The notes beneath the pieces are model-generated. The model ran no database searches and was not told the DNA's origin. It saw only the letters and a list, made by a program, of their open reading frames with translations. From assembly GCA_018398815.1 (NCBI GenBank), contig CM031616.1, forward strand, positions 67,593,541 through 67,657,540: 64,000 nucleotides of DNA, written 5' to 3'. Positions 52,100 to 63,988 of this stretch are shown here, in pieces (positions within the stretch are counted from its first letter, which is position 1; every line of letters begins with the position of its first letter). This stretch comes from Conus ventricosus. Lineage: Eukaryota > Mollusca > Gastropoda > Neogastropoda > Conidae. A program made the position numbers and the translations under genes.

Positions 52100-52935
52100 A
52101 TTGGTGACCTGTAAATACAGTCCATCCTATTTTCAACAGTCATCTGACCTTTTTTGCAGTTCACTTCTACTGTCATCCGACCTTTGTATGCAGTTTAGAT
52201 TTTAGGCCCAGAATTCCAGTTTCAGTCTAAGCCCCCTCCCCCTTTTTTTTTTCTTTCTCATAACACTTGATGACCAACATCAGTATTTTGATAACTGTGG
52301 TGTTGTTGGCTTTTTTTCATTAAAGATTGCAGTTTGAAACACCGCTTGATAACCTTCACAACCATCAGGGACAGAATCTGCCTCTGCTGTAATTATATGA
52401 CCTGTGAATACAATCCATCCTATCTTCTGCCGTCATCTAACCTGTGTTCGCAGTTCATAGAATCTTCTACAGTCGTGCGACCTGTGTTTGCAGTTCACAT
52501 GATTTTCCACCATCGTCCAACTTGTGTATGCAGTTCATGTAATTTTCCACTGTCATCAGACAAGTGTATGCAGTCCAAAGAATGTACCACTGGCTACTAC
52601 ACAGTCTTCCTCTGTTGTCAGACCTGTGTGTACAGTCCATACAGTGTGCTTCCTCTTGTCACCTGACCTGTGTATAAAGTCAGTACAGTGTGTTTTCACT
52701 CCTGCCTGACTGACGGTGGAAACACACTGTATTGATTGTGACACTGATCTATATAGTGGGATTTCCCTGTGATCTGGTGTGTGTGTACAGGCCATACAGT
52801 GTGCACCCTCTGTCATCTGACTCGGTGTATACACTCCTCTTAATTTCATTCACTCTGCCACTGTCATGCGACTTATGTCCATGGTCCATACAATGTGTTT
52901 CCACTGTCGTGATTTGACCTCTGTTTATACAGTTC
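52100..52935. repeat. decayed array, inverted relative of 50760-51640
   Basis: Repeats of gacctgtgtatgcagttcat and ttccactgtcatc type, about 45 bases each. The string gacctgtgtataaagtc (52665-52681) is the reverse complement, with one mismatch, of gactttatacacagatc (50854-50870). Confidence 0.75.
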
Positions 52936-52939
52936 AACT

Positions 52940-55900
52940 ATCCTTTGCCACGGTTGGACTTGTTCATCCCTAAAAATTCTGCTGGTATACCTTTTTTTGT
53001 TTGTTTTTTGAACAAAATCATAATGATGCATGAAACAGAAAGGTCAGAGGGCACCATGTCTGCTGCTGGATGGCTGGCTGTGCAAGGGAGAGAGGACGTG
53101 AGGAGAGAAGACATCGTAAACAGGATGATGAGACTTCAATCAAACCCGGATCCACAGAGGTTTTGGTAGTATCAGTCTAGGAATACATTACATGGGAAAG
53201 ATTCTTGTTTCGTTTTTTGTGTGTTTTTTTTCAGATGTGTGCAAGACATGTTGCTGATTTTTTTTGTTAAATGTTCAAGGGAAGTGCGTTTGTCTTTGTT
53301 TTGTGTTTTAAATGAAACTCGGAAGGCCTGTGACTTAGTTTATATTTCACAATTTATATTTTAGTTTATATTTTCAAAGTTGGCATTTTGGTTTACATTT
53401 CGCTGGTTAGTCAGAGAGGACTATGCATGGTGAACTCGTTAAATGTCATTCGCATATTTCACTGATAGTTCATGAAAGAATTCTTTTCCATCCAATTTTT
53501 CTTTCAGAATCAAATGCTTTGCAGTGTTACTTTATTTTTTTAATCCACAAAAATTCGATTTGGGTTTGGGTTTGTGGGAGAACTTTGACTGGTCTGGGTT
53601 GTGATGCAGTACAAGGAAGTTATTTGCAAAATGAACAGGAGCCCTTGATCGATGTCCATTTCTGTTTCACCAGTTTTTTGTCCATCAGGCAATTGATGTT
53701 GGTATTGTTCATGGTGGTGGTGGTGGTGTTTTGTGTGTGTGTGTGTGTATGAGTGTGTGTGTATGTGTGTGTGTGCAGGGTTTTAGTGTTTAGCTAGTAA
53801 TCTCAAATTGCAATAAAAGTAGAAGACGCTTGTGTTGGTGTGGATCTGGCTGTAAACATGTTTCGTTGAGATCAGGGAGTCGAAGTGCTGACGTTTTGCT
53901 TCAGATTTCTTTTCTATCCATCTCTCTTACCTCCCTTGCTTCTCGCAGCCTTTGAGTGAGACAGATTTCAGCAGCCCTTTTGTCGCTGTTGTTCCATTTG
54001 ATAATCTGATCCATAGTTCAAGTTTCAATCAAGATCGGTGTTCATGTGTGCAGGTTTGTAAAATTCTGTTGTGTCGTGTGTCTTAAAAGTTGTGTTGTAG
54101 ACAGTCTGCTTGCTTTAGAAGAGACAGTGTGCGTGCTTTAGAAGAAGCCGGTACATTTTTTGAAGTGTGCACAAATGATCAATGTCAGTTTTCAGATTTG
54201 TATCGACAAACCTATGTTTGGTGTAAAATTGAGTTACTTAAAGCTAACTTGGGGATGTTTTGTATCTCTGAAGGAGCAGAATCTAAAGTCAGTGCAGCTG
54301 AGTGCATCAGGTGTCTGCAGTATCGCACTGTTCATGCAGTGTCATTATGTTAAGTGGCAGACATTGTGTAGGGTTAGCTCCTCACAACTGTTGATGATGT
54401 GCATTCCTACCCATGACAGCGGCTGCTTGGTGCCATTTTCAAGAGTTACAGCCGTGATTCCCATCCTAGAACAAGTCTAAACGCTTTTCGTTGAGTGGAT
54501 TAGCTCTCAACAGTTTTTGAGCTATTTTGCATTTTGTATGAATTTTTGTAGTTTTTTTGTAACATTCTGCGCATTATTTCTAAAATAATAATATTTTTGT
54601 GTTGAATGTGTCTATTTCAGGATTTTTAGGCGATACATTGCTTGAGATAACAAAAAAGTGTTAAATGCATTAATTCCGGGAGGAAACCGTCGATCAGCGG
54701 TGATCGAAATTCAAGGGAAAGAACTGAAGAGAGTTAGCTTGGTGGCATTCTCCTGAACCTTAAGCTTCATGTATCACGTATCATGAAGTGCCAGCACAGA
54801 AGCATTGGTGGAATGCCCTTTTTTTTTTCTTTTTAGTGAGCACACAAGTATTAGTCCAGGAGAAAGTAGAAGGGGCATTCGCTTGACCATTTCACTGGGA
54901 AGCAGTCCTGTCCTGCAGACTGAAAATGATTTTTCTTTCATTCTGATAGTGTTCCTTTGAGACTCTGATAGTTTCGCTCTGTGACAGGTCAGATGTGGCA
55001 GTTTCCCAAGAATGCAACGGCGAGGTAATGTTAACTCTTTATGAGAAGCAGTCGAACTGGCTGTGGTTTGTTTATGTGATTATGGGAACATTACTTTGGT
55101 AAGAAATGTATCTAGTTCCTCCTAGTGCATTTCCAGATGGAAAGTCTAAACATTCTACGGTTAACAAATGTATTTTTTGCAATTTTCCTGTTTTAGAACT
55201 GAGCAGAACTGTCTATATGACTGTATTTTGCTATATTGCCCTGATATTTTGGCCCTGCCTTATATGTTCTGGTCAGTTTTTGAAAAACATACGAGGTTGT
55301 GCAGATGGTAGCACCAAAGAAATTGGTAAAAATTTCAGTTTCGAGACTATTTACTTATGGTCAAGTGCTGCAAAAAGATATATGTTCACTTTCTTGAAAA
55401 TTTTGGCAGCTGAAAGAGACAGGCCTAATGGCAGCCAAAAGTGTCCAAAATGCATGTGATAATGAAGCAGCAGTTTCAATGATAGTACATTGCTATTAAG
55501 TTATCAAAACCAGGAAGAGAGCTGCCAAATGCCATTTGGTGCGGAAGTCGGTACCTTTGGCTTTTTGTTATGGTTCATTTGTGTTCTTTAAATTTTCATC
55601 ATTACTGATTCATCTCTTCACATGCTGCTCTGTATGTTTGCATTATTATTGATCCATCTTGTCGTACAGTGTGCTGCTCAAGTGCTGGTTGCCTCTGTGA
55701 CATTTTAAAACCCATAACGACTGACCCATGAAATGAAAGCACCAGTGACCCAGAGCAGCAAGAACACACGGAGAACTGCCAGGTGTCGGGGAGGAGAAGG
55801 GGAGGTGGCAGATCTGATTTGGGAGGGGGGGATGGGGAAGGTGGGGGGGGGGAGGTGGTGTATCTGTGTACAGTACTTTCTTGTGTGTGTGTGTATAGAG

Positions 55901-57470
55901 TGTGTTTTCACCGTGTATTTTCCTTTTTTTTTCCCTTTTTTTTCACCCTCAGTGTCGCAGCAATCATTCCAGAGGCGTTTGAAGTGAAACCAGGTCCCCT
56001 CACATCGGTCTCCTTAGTGGTGATCACTGAATGTGTCCTTTCTATCAGCCCCCCGTTCAGGTGTCCTCCTCATTCTGCCTTCAGTCGTCAACCTACTGTG
56101 TCAAGAGTGTGGCAGATACCATTTACCTGTGTCAGTGTATCCTTGTATCTATGCAGAGATGGTTTTTCTGTGGAGTAGAGAATGGAATCAGCTCGGAGAG
56201 AGTTCTGTGGAGGGTCCAGTGCCTACACTTCAACTGTCTTGGACTTAAAAACAGATCTGGGAGGAGACGTGTGGTCGGTATTTCACCAATGTCTGAGTAA
56301 ACGCACGGGTTCACTTTGTAGTAAATTGTATCGTTCTTGTATCACTGCATTTTATTGGCGTCAGCAAGGTGGACTGGTTTTTGGTTGCTGAAGTCGGTGT
56401 GAAATCTGAAGTATCTTTGTGTTTGTAGAATGTTCATACTCAGTAGAATTTGGTTTATGTAAAGTTTTTTTCTTCTTTTTTTGTTGCTGTGTTGATGATG
56501 AAGTGTGTTATCAGAATGGTATGATCTTGCCCAAGGATCTTGCAAGAAAAGGCAAATGATGTAGAACGATGTGGTATGTGCAAAATGTACATCAGGTAGG
56601 TTTCATGCTCATGTCATGGAAAAGCTCGTCTTTGTTTTGTAATGTGAATATGGGAAGACAACTTTATCTTTCCTAAATTATGGTTTTTTCTCTCTAAACT
56701 AACCCCACCCACCTACTCACTCCCCCTCCTGCCCATCTGCGCCTTCACCTGTTCCCCCATTGTGTGCCTTCCCCAGTTTGGGTATAGTGCAGCAAACGCT
56801 AACATCAAGGGACATAATCCTGTGTCTTGGACCTGGGTTACCTCTTGTTGGTGTAAGTATTGCTGAAAACCCCTCCTGACTGATTATTTTCAGGATTTGC
56901 AGTTTCATCAAGTTATTCTCAACAAATGTACATGTGTTAACAGTCAAAAAGTACTCCTTGTGTGTGATGAGCGATGGATTAGAGCTAAGGGTATGGTTCT
57001 GGGAAGAATTCAGGATAATTTCTAAAATGAATCTTTCCTTGAGGGCGATTTGGCGAGATCGTGACGTTTGTACCGAGGTCGAAGTGAAATTGACCTGTGT
57101 CGTATCATTGTTTACTTCTCTCACATTAAAACTTCAATGTTGGTTTACCAGTACAGCTCAAGCAAAACAAAACAAAAAACACTCAAGTCTGCTGGGGTCA
57201 TTTTCCAACCATTGTTTTTCTTCTTTTTTTTTCAACCTTAACGTAGTAGTTGTCTTCTACAGAAATGCTAAGCGTTGAATCTAAGCAGCTTGGGTCGCTG
57301 GGCATGTTGGCGGTTAGGGTGTTGACGTAGTGTACGCGAGTGGTGTGTGCTATGTGAAACTCAGGGTTACTGGTCATGCAGTGTGTGGAGAAGCTTGTAC
57401 AGCAAGGAAGGCGGAGCTTCTTTTCCTTCATTCACTTTCATTCTCCACGATCATCCTGTGGGATTGTACT
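52940..57470. other. AT-rich non-repetitive region
   Basis: Apart from a TG tract (53738-53775), the AATAAA at 53812 and short G or T runs, I see nothing. Low repeat content compared with the introns would fit a long 3' UTR or ordinary intergenic DNA. No ORF with recognisable features. Confidence 0.5.
53812..53817 (+). promoter_or_regulatory. candidate polyadenylation signal AATAAA
   Basis: AATAAA followed after about 15 bases by the GT-rich stretch cttgtgttggtgtgg, the usual arrangement of a cleavage site with a downstream GU element. It is the first such arrangement I noticed after the PACSIN stop codon. Confidence 0.4.
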
Positions 57471-57480
57471 TTTTTTTTTG

Positions 57481-57538
57481 GAGGGGGGGGGGGGGGGGGG
57501 GGGGGTGGGTGGGGGGGGGAGGGGGGGGGGGGGGGGGT
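57481..57538. repeat. poly-G tract with few interruptions
   Basis: G-runs broken by single T or A; a potential G-quadruplex on the + strand. Confidence 0.88.
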
Positions 57539-58083
57539 TAGTTCATGTCTTATGTGTTGGTTTGAAGTGTTTGTTGACGAGAGAGAAAGAGCTGAGAGAG
57601 AGAGAGAGAGAGAGAGCTGTGAGCTCGGTGATTGACTGTGCGGTGTGCAGATGATTCAGTTTTCGTGTGATGATGATTCATTTCATTAGAGAGCCCATAG
57701 CAAGAAAGTTTAGTGAGGCATGCAATAGCGTATTATTTGCAGGTGGTTTTGTTTTGGCTTGAAGTAGGGTTTTCTCACTTCTTCCCCTTTGTTCTTCTTT
57801 TTTTTTTTTTTTTTTTTTTTTGTTTCTTGCTTTTTGTTTCAACATTCATGCGAGTGCGTGTTGTGGTGCATGCACGCGTGCATGCCCACAGTGATCTTGA
57901 TGTGTGATCGAAACTGTGGGTAATGTGAGTGAGATGCCTTTTCTTTTTTTCTTTTTTTTAAGCACATGCATAGGCAACCACGAATCAAATTTTTGTTTTC
58001 AAACTTTTTTTCTCATTTGTTGATTGGGAAACTGTGTTTTTCAAAAAGGACGATTGGATGGCGAGGGGAAGACTTCAGAGTAT

Positions 58084-58085
<2 letters not shown>

Positions 58086-58148
<63 letters not shown>
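58086..58148. repeat. 63-base pure poly-G
   Basis: Uninterrupted G from 58086 to 58148. Real length is uncertain in any assembly. It faces poly-C at 58328-58352 and C-rich runs to 58435. Confidence 0.85.
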
Positions 58149-58327
58149 CTTATTGTGTTTGTTCCCGATCCTTGTGATGCTTGCAACGAATACTCTTTTC
58201 TTTTTTGTGTGTTTGAACTCCTGTTAGGATAACGTTGGAAGCCTTCACATAAGGTGTGGACATGTTTTGGGGACACACTGTTAGTAATGATGAGGGTTGA
58301 TGTCTTCGGCATTGTCGTCCAGTCTCT

Positions 58328-58435
58328 CCCCCCCCCCCCCCCCCCCCCCCCCATTCCTCCGCCCCCCCCCCCTCCCCTTCCTCCAAAATGGCCTCAATCA
58401 CTTTCCCTTCCCCCCCCCCCCCCCCCACCCCCCCT
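58328..58435. repeat. poly-C tracts
   Basis: C25 at 58328-58352 followed by further C-runs with T and A interruptions; complementary to the upstream poly-G. Confidence 0.85.
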
Positions 58436-59216
58436 GAAGATGGTTGGGATCATTATTATTGTGTATGCTTTCTTGTACATACTGGGGGCTTGGAAACTGC
58501 CTACGTAATATGGTTGTAATTGTTTTTTTTTATTCTCTAATGTACTAATGATATCATGATCATCCTCATGCATACAGTTTGGTGTTATTGACGTGCATCG
58601 TAGCCTTTCCTAGCACAGCTGTAGAGATCAAATTGACGGAATGTACGAGTTGGCTCGGGTTTTTGTGTGTTCCAGTTCATCTGTACATTGTATGGGTTTT
58701 TTTTCTGATTTCTTATTTATATTATTTTTACATGTTATTGACTGTTGTGTCTGGAAAGAAAAGAGAAAGAGGAAGAGAGCGTGTGGTGTGAGGTAGAGAT
58801 AAAAACATGTGCTCTGTTACTCTGGGGATTGGATGCTTTATTGATCGGATTCTGTGTTGGGGGAAGATGTTAACCCATACCAAACTGTTTTCCGTGTTCA
58901 TAGAGGTGTGTGTAGTGTGTGTTGTGTGGTGTTGTGTGTGTGCATTTTGTTTCAGTTCTGTTCTGAGCTTCTTTTTTTTTGTTTGTTAATTGTTTGTTTT
59001 CCTTATTTGTGTAATGAAGAAGTGAAAAAGGTGAATGATGTCCTGGGTCTGGAAGAAGAGGACTGACAGTAGTGTATTCATGATGATGATGTCACTCGTA
59101 ATATGGAAGAACCTTCCTTCATTAATATTCATGTAATGTCAAGTTAGATAACAGGGATGCCAGCTGTTCCCATAATGGGGGGCTTCTGCCTGTTTTTCAC
59201 AGAGGTATGTGGGAAA

Positions 59217-59519
59217 ACACACACACACATACACGCACACACACCACACACATTCACACACACACGCACACACTAATTTTGTGACAGTGAGAGCTGCTAA
59301 CGCTCCATAAGTAGTATCAGTTGCAGCTGCTGCTAATGTCAGTTGTTTTTTGTTTATTTCCTCTTTTTTTTAACTTTTTTTTTTTCAATTTTGGTTGCAC
59401 CATGATATTGAAACATACACACACACACATGCACACACACTCACTCGCTCACTCATTTCACTCACTCACTAATACACACACACACACTCACTCACACACG
59501 CACACGCACACACACACAG
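59217..59519. repeat. CA-rich microsatellites
   Basis: CA tracts at 59217-59275 and 59416-59519, the second mixed with CTCACTCA repeats. Confidence 0.9.
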
Positions 59520-59770
59520 GGGAATGTGGGTGTTACAATGGCTAGTTTACATGAAGATTGTCAGGGGAATGTGGGTGTACAATGGCTAGTTTACATGAGG
59601 ATTGTCAGGGGAATGTGGGGTGTACATGGCTAGTTTACATGAAGATTGTCAGGGGAATGTGGGGTGTACAATGGCTAGTTTACATGAAGATTGTCAGGGG
59701 AAATGTGGGTGTACAATGGCTAGTTTACATGAAGATTGTCAGGGGAATGTGGGTGTACAATGGCTAGTTC
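59516..59770. repeat. 44-bp tandem array
   Basis: Six units of aatggctagtttacatgaag plus attgtcaggggaatgtgggt with small indels. Confidence 0.93.
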
Positions 59771-60342
59771 ACCGCTCCTCCAAACCAACCTCCCCCGCCC
59801 CAACACTCACACATGTGCAACACCCATGCCATGCCCCCCCCCCCCCCCCTCATTATTTATATTCATATGGAAATACTGCTAAGTGCTAAGCGCTGGCATT
59901 AATATAGTGTTTCATTAGATTTGTTTTTTCTTTGTGTCACCCTCCCATGGAGAGTTGGCATCTCTGATATATAGAGGATTCTGTGAAATACAAAGTTAAC
60001 GATGTACAGGCCAAGGACAGTTCCCTGAAACTTAAGTTATGTATGGGAAAATGTATGCAGTCTGCCTGCATTGTGTTTAACCAGGACCAGTCATGTATCT
60101 GCATGTGGCACTCAGTGGCTGGCTATACATCACCTAACATGGCTTGTTCACAATAATGATGATGTGGTGTGTGGTTTTTTTTTTTTGTTTTTTTTTTTTA
60201 AAGAGTAAAGGGGGAGTGTTGTTGTTGTTGATGTTTTTCCTTGTAAACCTGTTTTCTGTCTGAAGCTTGAAATTATTAACAAGGTTTATTTAACTTGATG
60301 ATATAGTCACTCTCATTGTTACCATTTATCAAAGTAAATTGC

Positions 60343-60348
60343 AATAAA
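60343..60348 (+). promoter_or_regulatory. candidate polyadenylation signal AATAAA
   Basis: AATAAA followed at about 40 bases by a GT-rich tract (gtgtgtgtgtggtgtg at 60388-60403). It could end a long 13.4-kb 3' UTR isoform of PACSIN or an unrelated transcript. Confidence 0.35.
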
Positions 60349-61048
60349 GTGTAACAGAAATTTTTCAGCGCTGCTTGTCGTGAATTGTGTGTGTGTGTGG
60401 TGTGTTGCATAAACTGACAGAACTAGTTTTTTTCTTGCTCAGGGGAGAGGCACTTCTTATCTCGTTGTTTTTTTTCTGTGTTGGTGTCTCTTTACGCCCA
60501 TTATTCATTATTTGAATACATGAATGATGATTAGCAAAACATAGTAAATCAGAAATATCAGACTGCCTTAGAACGTGCATGTAAAGTAGCATTGGAGCAG
60601 CCATTACGGATGCAGTTGCATGCCAGAATGATGTGTGTGGCAGATTGCTGGATTTTGGAAGGAACCACCTGGCCATAACATAAACCACTTGCCCAGTCCA
60701 AACAAATCGTGTACACACCTAAAGCTGTTCCCGTGTCGATGCTACACTGAAATGTCAGTGTCTTTACCAGCAAGTGTCAGTCTGTGTAGTTCTTTGCATT
60801 GCTGTCCTTGGTGGTGATTGGACGTAGTCAGTGCCATTGATCGTCTGCTCATTATGGTAGCCTCCTCCCCAGCCCTTGTAATAGTTCCCTTTCAGGACCA
60901 CTGATAAGAATCCACATGATTCAATTTTGGCCAGCTCGGGTAGAACACCCTAACTGTCCCCCCCAACCCCCCCCCCCCCCCCCTCCACCCCCAAGCTGGC
61001 AATCCAGAGAACAGAGGTGCGAGTCTCAGAAGTTCGACCCAAAGCTGG

Positions 61049-61446
61049 GGGGCCGGAATAGCTCAGTTGGTAGAGCGCTGGACATGTGATCCTGGGGTTG
61101 CGGGTTCGAATTTTGGTACAGAGGGATTTTCCCTCGGAGTTAACATTGGTTCTGACTCCATTCCCTGTACAGTCCTTCGAATGAGACTATAAACTGAGGT
61201 TCCGTGTGTGAACGCACGCACAACATCTTGCACACACGTCAAATCCCATCACCTACTTTCGGAAGAGAAGGCCAGTTTGGCCGTTGGTATGGAATGACAC
61301 GCTACAAATAGCATGCACCTTCCCTGAAGATGGAGTATGGCTGCCTTAATGGCGGGATAAAAACGGTCATACACACAAAACTCCACTGCCTGTCTATACT
61401 GACAGTGTCCGCAGGAGTATCGACCTGCGTATGCAGAAAGAAGAAA
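61049..61446 (+). mobile_element. complete tRNA-derived SINE with 13-bp TSD
   Basis: The head starts ggccggaatagctcagttgg with RNA polymerase III box A (tagctcagttgg, about 61059) and box B (gggttcgaatt, about 61102). The body contains cttcgaatgagactataaac and atggctgccttaatggcggg, ending in a GAA-rich tail. Direct repeats gacccaaagctgg (61036-61048) and gacccaaggctgg (61447-61459) differ at one base. About 398 bases, no ORF. I associate this body with common gastropod SINEs, from memory. Confidence 0.9.
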
Positions 61447-61794
61447 GACCCAAGGCTGGACCTTGGGGATCCTCGTTGCCAGACAGATCCAGTGTCTGCT
61501 GCTTTTTGTATTGCACACGATTCATTTGACTCTTCTTTTTCTGTCGTCTGCTGGACTTTTCACTCCTCCCAATCCATGTGCTCTTCCAATGGCATAAAAA
61601 TGCGAGAAGTCCACAAGCCGTACATTATTCTGCTATCTTTGCCGACGCATGGCATTGAACTATTTTACTGATTCAAAATTCTAAGATAAAATCGTCTTTT
61701 CATATTCTAATTTTTTTTTCTTCACAGAGCCAGTGCGATTTTCATCTATTCATACTGTATTGTTACGACTTGATCCATTGCTGTAACCCCGAAC

Positions 61795-61870
61795 TTTGGC
61801 CGCAGGATGCCTAGACTGGTTGGAGTGCAAGGGGTGTCTCAGGTTTGAACCGGAGAAAGAGGAAAGGCTT
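61795..61870 (+). mobile_element. possible tRNA-like SINE head
   Basis: gcctagactggttggagtgc followed about 30 bases later by caggtttgaaccggag resembles box A and box B spacing. The following sequence to 62600 is unrecognised. Weak support. Confidence 0.3.
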
Positions 61871-62621
61871 TCCTCTTTCCCTCCATAGCAGGCTGGGAGG
61901 CACACTGTGATTTCGTCCTGGCCAGTCACCGATAATCATATCATGTGCTGCCATCTTCTCCGAGCTGTGCATGTCTGTTTGACTGGCATAGCTGAAACAG
62001 CGTGGCCTTCTGAACAACAAGACGTTCTCTGTAGTAGAACTGATGGAGGAAGAGTGTTAGGATCTTGTGACTGCCCTGAAACTGTCAGAGTCTTACGTAA
62101 GGATAATATTCCTGCATGCAGCATCGATGTTTGGAGACCAGTCCTGCGTCCTGGTGTCAATGGTGATGTTGTGAGCAGAGACCAGTATATGGACAACCAC
62201 TGCCACACTGAACTGGCCTCCTGAATGTTGACTCTGAGAGGAATTTTATGATGATTTGGTCGCATTCCATTGATAAAAATAGGTGCGGGGCAGTTGATGG
62301 TTTTTCACTGCGCAAAGCAGCAGTGCTGTTTCTTTCTTCTTTTTTTTTTTTTAATGTGATGTTGGAACACTGCTTGCTGTTGCTCATCAGATACAGGCTT
62401 CAGCCCCTCTGCTTTGGCTTGTCACCTCAGCAGAACCGTCACGACGAAGACGACCCGTACAACCAGGAAAGACGCCTACATGCTGGACCCAGTGTTCACA
62501 AACAACCCAGCCAGTGTCGGAGCTGTGTGTTGGTGGTGCCTGGCATCTCTGATCATGGCATTGTGGTGTCCAGCCTTGACGCCTGACTTCAGATCACTTC
62601 AGGCGAGACCATACAGACGCT

Positions 62622-62850
62622 ACCACTACAGTAAGGTACATTGGGACAGACGTACCACTACAGTCAGGCACATTGGGACAGACGCTACCACTACAGTCAG
62701 GCACATTGGGACAGACGCTACCACTACAGTCGGGCACATTGGGACAGACGCTACCACTACAGTCAGGCACATTGGGACAGACGCTACCACTACAGTCAGG
62801 CACATTGGGACAGACGCTACCACTACAGTAAGGCACATTGGGACAGACTC
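62622..62850. repeat. 33-bp tandem array
   Basis: Seven units of actacagtcaggcacattgg plus gacagacgctacc. Open frames here are due to the 33-base period. Confidence 0.94.
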
Positions 62851-63074
62851 CATACAAACCTCAACTTCATTGGCTGCAGGGATTAAACGAGATGCAGACG
62901 AAAGACTGACGATCAAATGACGTGGATACATTTCCAGCATCGCTGATGCCAGTGGTGGAGAGCCTCCTGTCTACCACTCTTTGATGCCCAAACCAACACC
63001 GACCCTGGTCACCAGTAAGCTCGGACAATTCTGGCAAAAGAGGAGACTTTACAAGCAGGTTAAGCACATCAGTC

Positions 63075-63284
63075 TCTAGAAAAGCCTCCATTTTATTCGA
63101 AAAAAAAAAAGTGCTGTCGGAAGCTTAGAGAGTAGACTGAATGGAAATGTAGAAAAGCCTCCACTTTATCCCCCACGCCCACCCTCCCCTCAAAAAAAAA
63201 AAATTGCAGTCGGAAGCTTAGATAGTACACTGAATGAAAATTTATAAAAGCCTCCACTTTGTCAACCCCCCCCCCCCCCCGACC

Positions 63285-63325
<41 letters not shown>

Positions 63326-63390
63326 AAAAAAAAAAAAAAGAAAATGTAGTCGGAAGCATAGACAGATTGAATGGAAACTCATTAAAACAG
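63075..63390. repeat. three diverged units of about 115 bp with A/C runs
   Basis: Each unit has aaaagcctccactttatc, a variable C-run and A-run, and cagtcggaagcttagagagt then gactgaatggaaa. The third has very long poly-C and poly-A. Confidence 0.85.
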
Positions 63391-63589
63391 CTACTAAGAA
63401 AGTCATGATGGAAGAAAGGCAGCACCCAGCCTTTCCGGAATGATTAGACATCCAGACGACACGACAGTTACGGGCATCGCCCCCAGTAAGGAAATGAACC
63501 AACTTGCTCCGAGACAGCGTCTCCAAGGTCTAAATCCTGCTTCAAGTTCTTTTTTTTCTCCGTTTTTTGTCTTCATTCTGCTAGACACC

Positions 63590-63880
63590 ACACGTCTTGC
63601 AGACATGCCAACACAGCATACCCTGTCCTGGAGCATTCCATGTCATGTACCACTCACAGTAAAACATGTTCTTTTAGAGTGATGGGACTAGCAAGATGTG
63701 AGACACAAACACTTTACAGCAGACTCCATGAAAACCTTGTTCAGAGAAGTCCCACCTGATGTGATTTTTGAATTTCTGAAAAGAGATCAACATTTTTCAT
63801 GTGATCTCAGATTTTACGGAGGAAAGATTTTTTTAAAGAAAATTTCTGGAGTATTTTTAGATCTGTTTTATAGAGTTGTG
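63590..63880 (+). pseudogene. 3' end of a dead non-LTR retrotransposon (LINE) ORF2
   Basis: One frame gives DMPTQHTLSWSIPCHVPLTV then KHVLLE and a stop where the family has Cys. Another frame continues with FTADSMKTLFREVPPDVIFE and FLKRDQ. The PLTVKH-LLEC motif and a downstream xFLK segment are typical of the C-terminal end of I/Jockey-type LINE ORF2 proteins (known pattern, recalled). The fragment is inactive: it has a stop and a frame change and lacks reverse transcriptase. The part 63430-63590 may belong to it. A T-rich tail follows. Confidence 0.55.
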
Positions 63881-63943
63881 TTATGAGTTGTTTTTATAAA
63901 AAAATTTTTTTTTATGACTTGTGAGTTGACTTCAACGCAGTGA

Positions 63944-63988
63944 CAGCCCTGATATAGCCCTTTGCGGTCGGCTGGGCTGTAACATTAC
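63944..63988 (+). mobile_element. mini-retroposon, copy 7
   Basis: cagccctgatatagcccttt then gcggtcggctgggctgtaac; it lies at the window edge, so the 3' flank cannot be judged fully. Confidence 0.75.

Larger units (their letters stand above)
46911..53835 (+). other. PACSIN: PACSIN 3' UTR (extent uncertain)
   Basis: After the stop there is no further recognisable coding exon. AATAAA at 49898, 53812 and 60343 are candidate ends; the last two have GT-rich DNA shortly downstream. If 53812 is used the UTR is about 6.9 kb. It would contain the arrays at 48027-48580, 50760-51640 and 52100-52935. The sequence at 46911-48020 is AT-rich with T-runs and holds nothing else I recognise. Confidence 0.45.

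Noticed and set aside
53423..55459. Several 80-117 codon ORFs downstream of PACSIN
   Set aside because: No recognisable motifs and no splice-site pattern; lengths fit chance in AT-rich DNA.
61049..61120. A stand-alone tRNA gene
   Set aside because: The box A/B head is followed by a SINE body, GAA-rich tail and target-site duplication, and I could not pair a tRNA acceptor stem.
62414..62920. 168-codon ORF with an 11-residue repeat
   Set aside because: Results from the 33-bp tandem array; no recognisable domain before or after.
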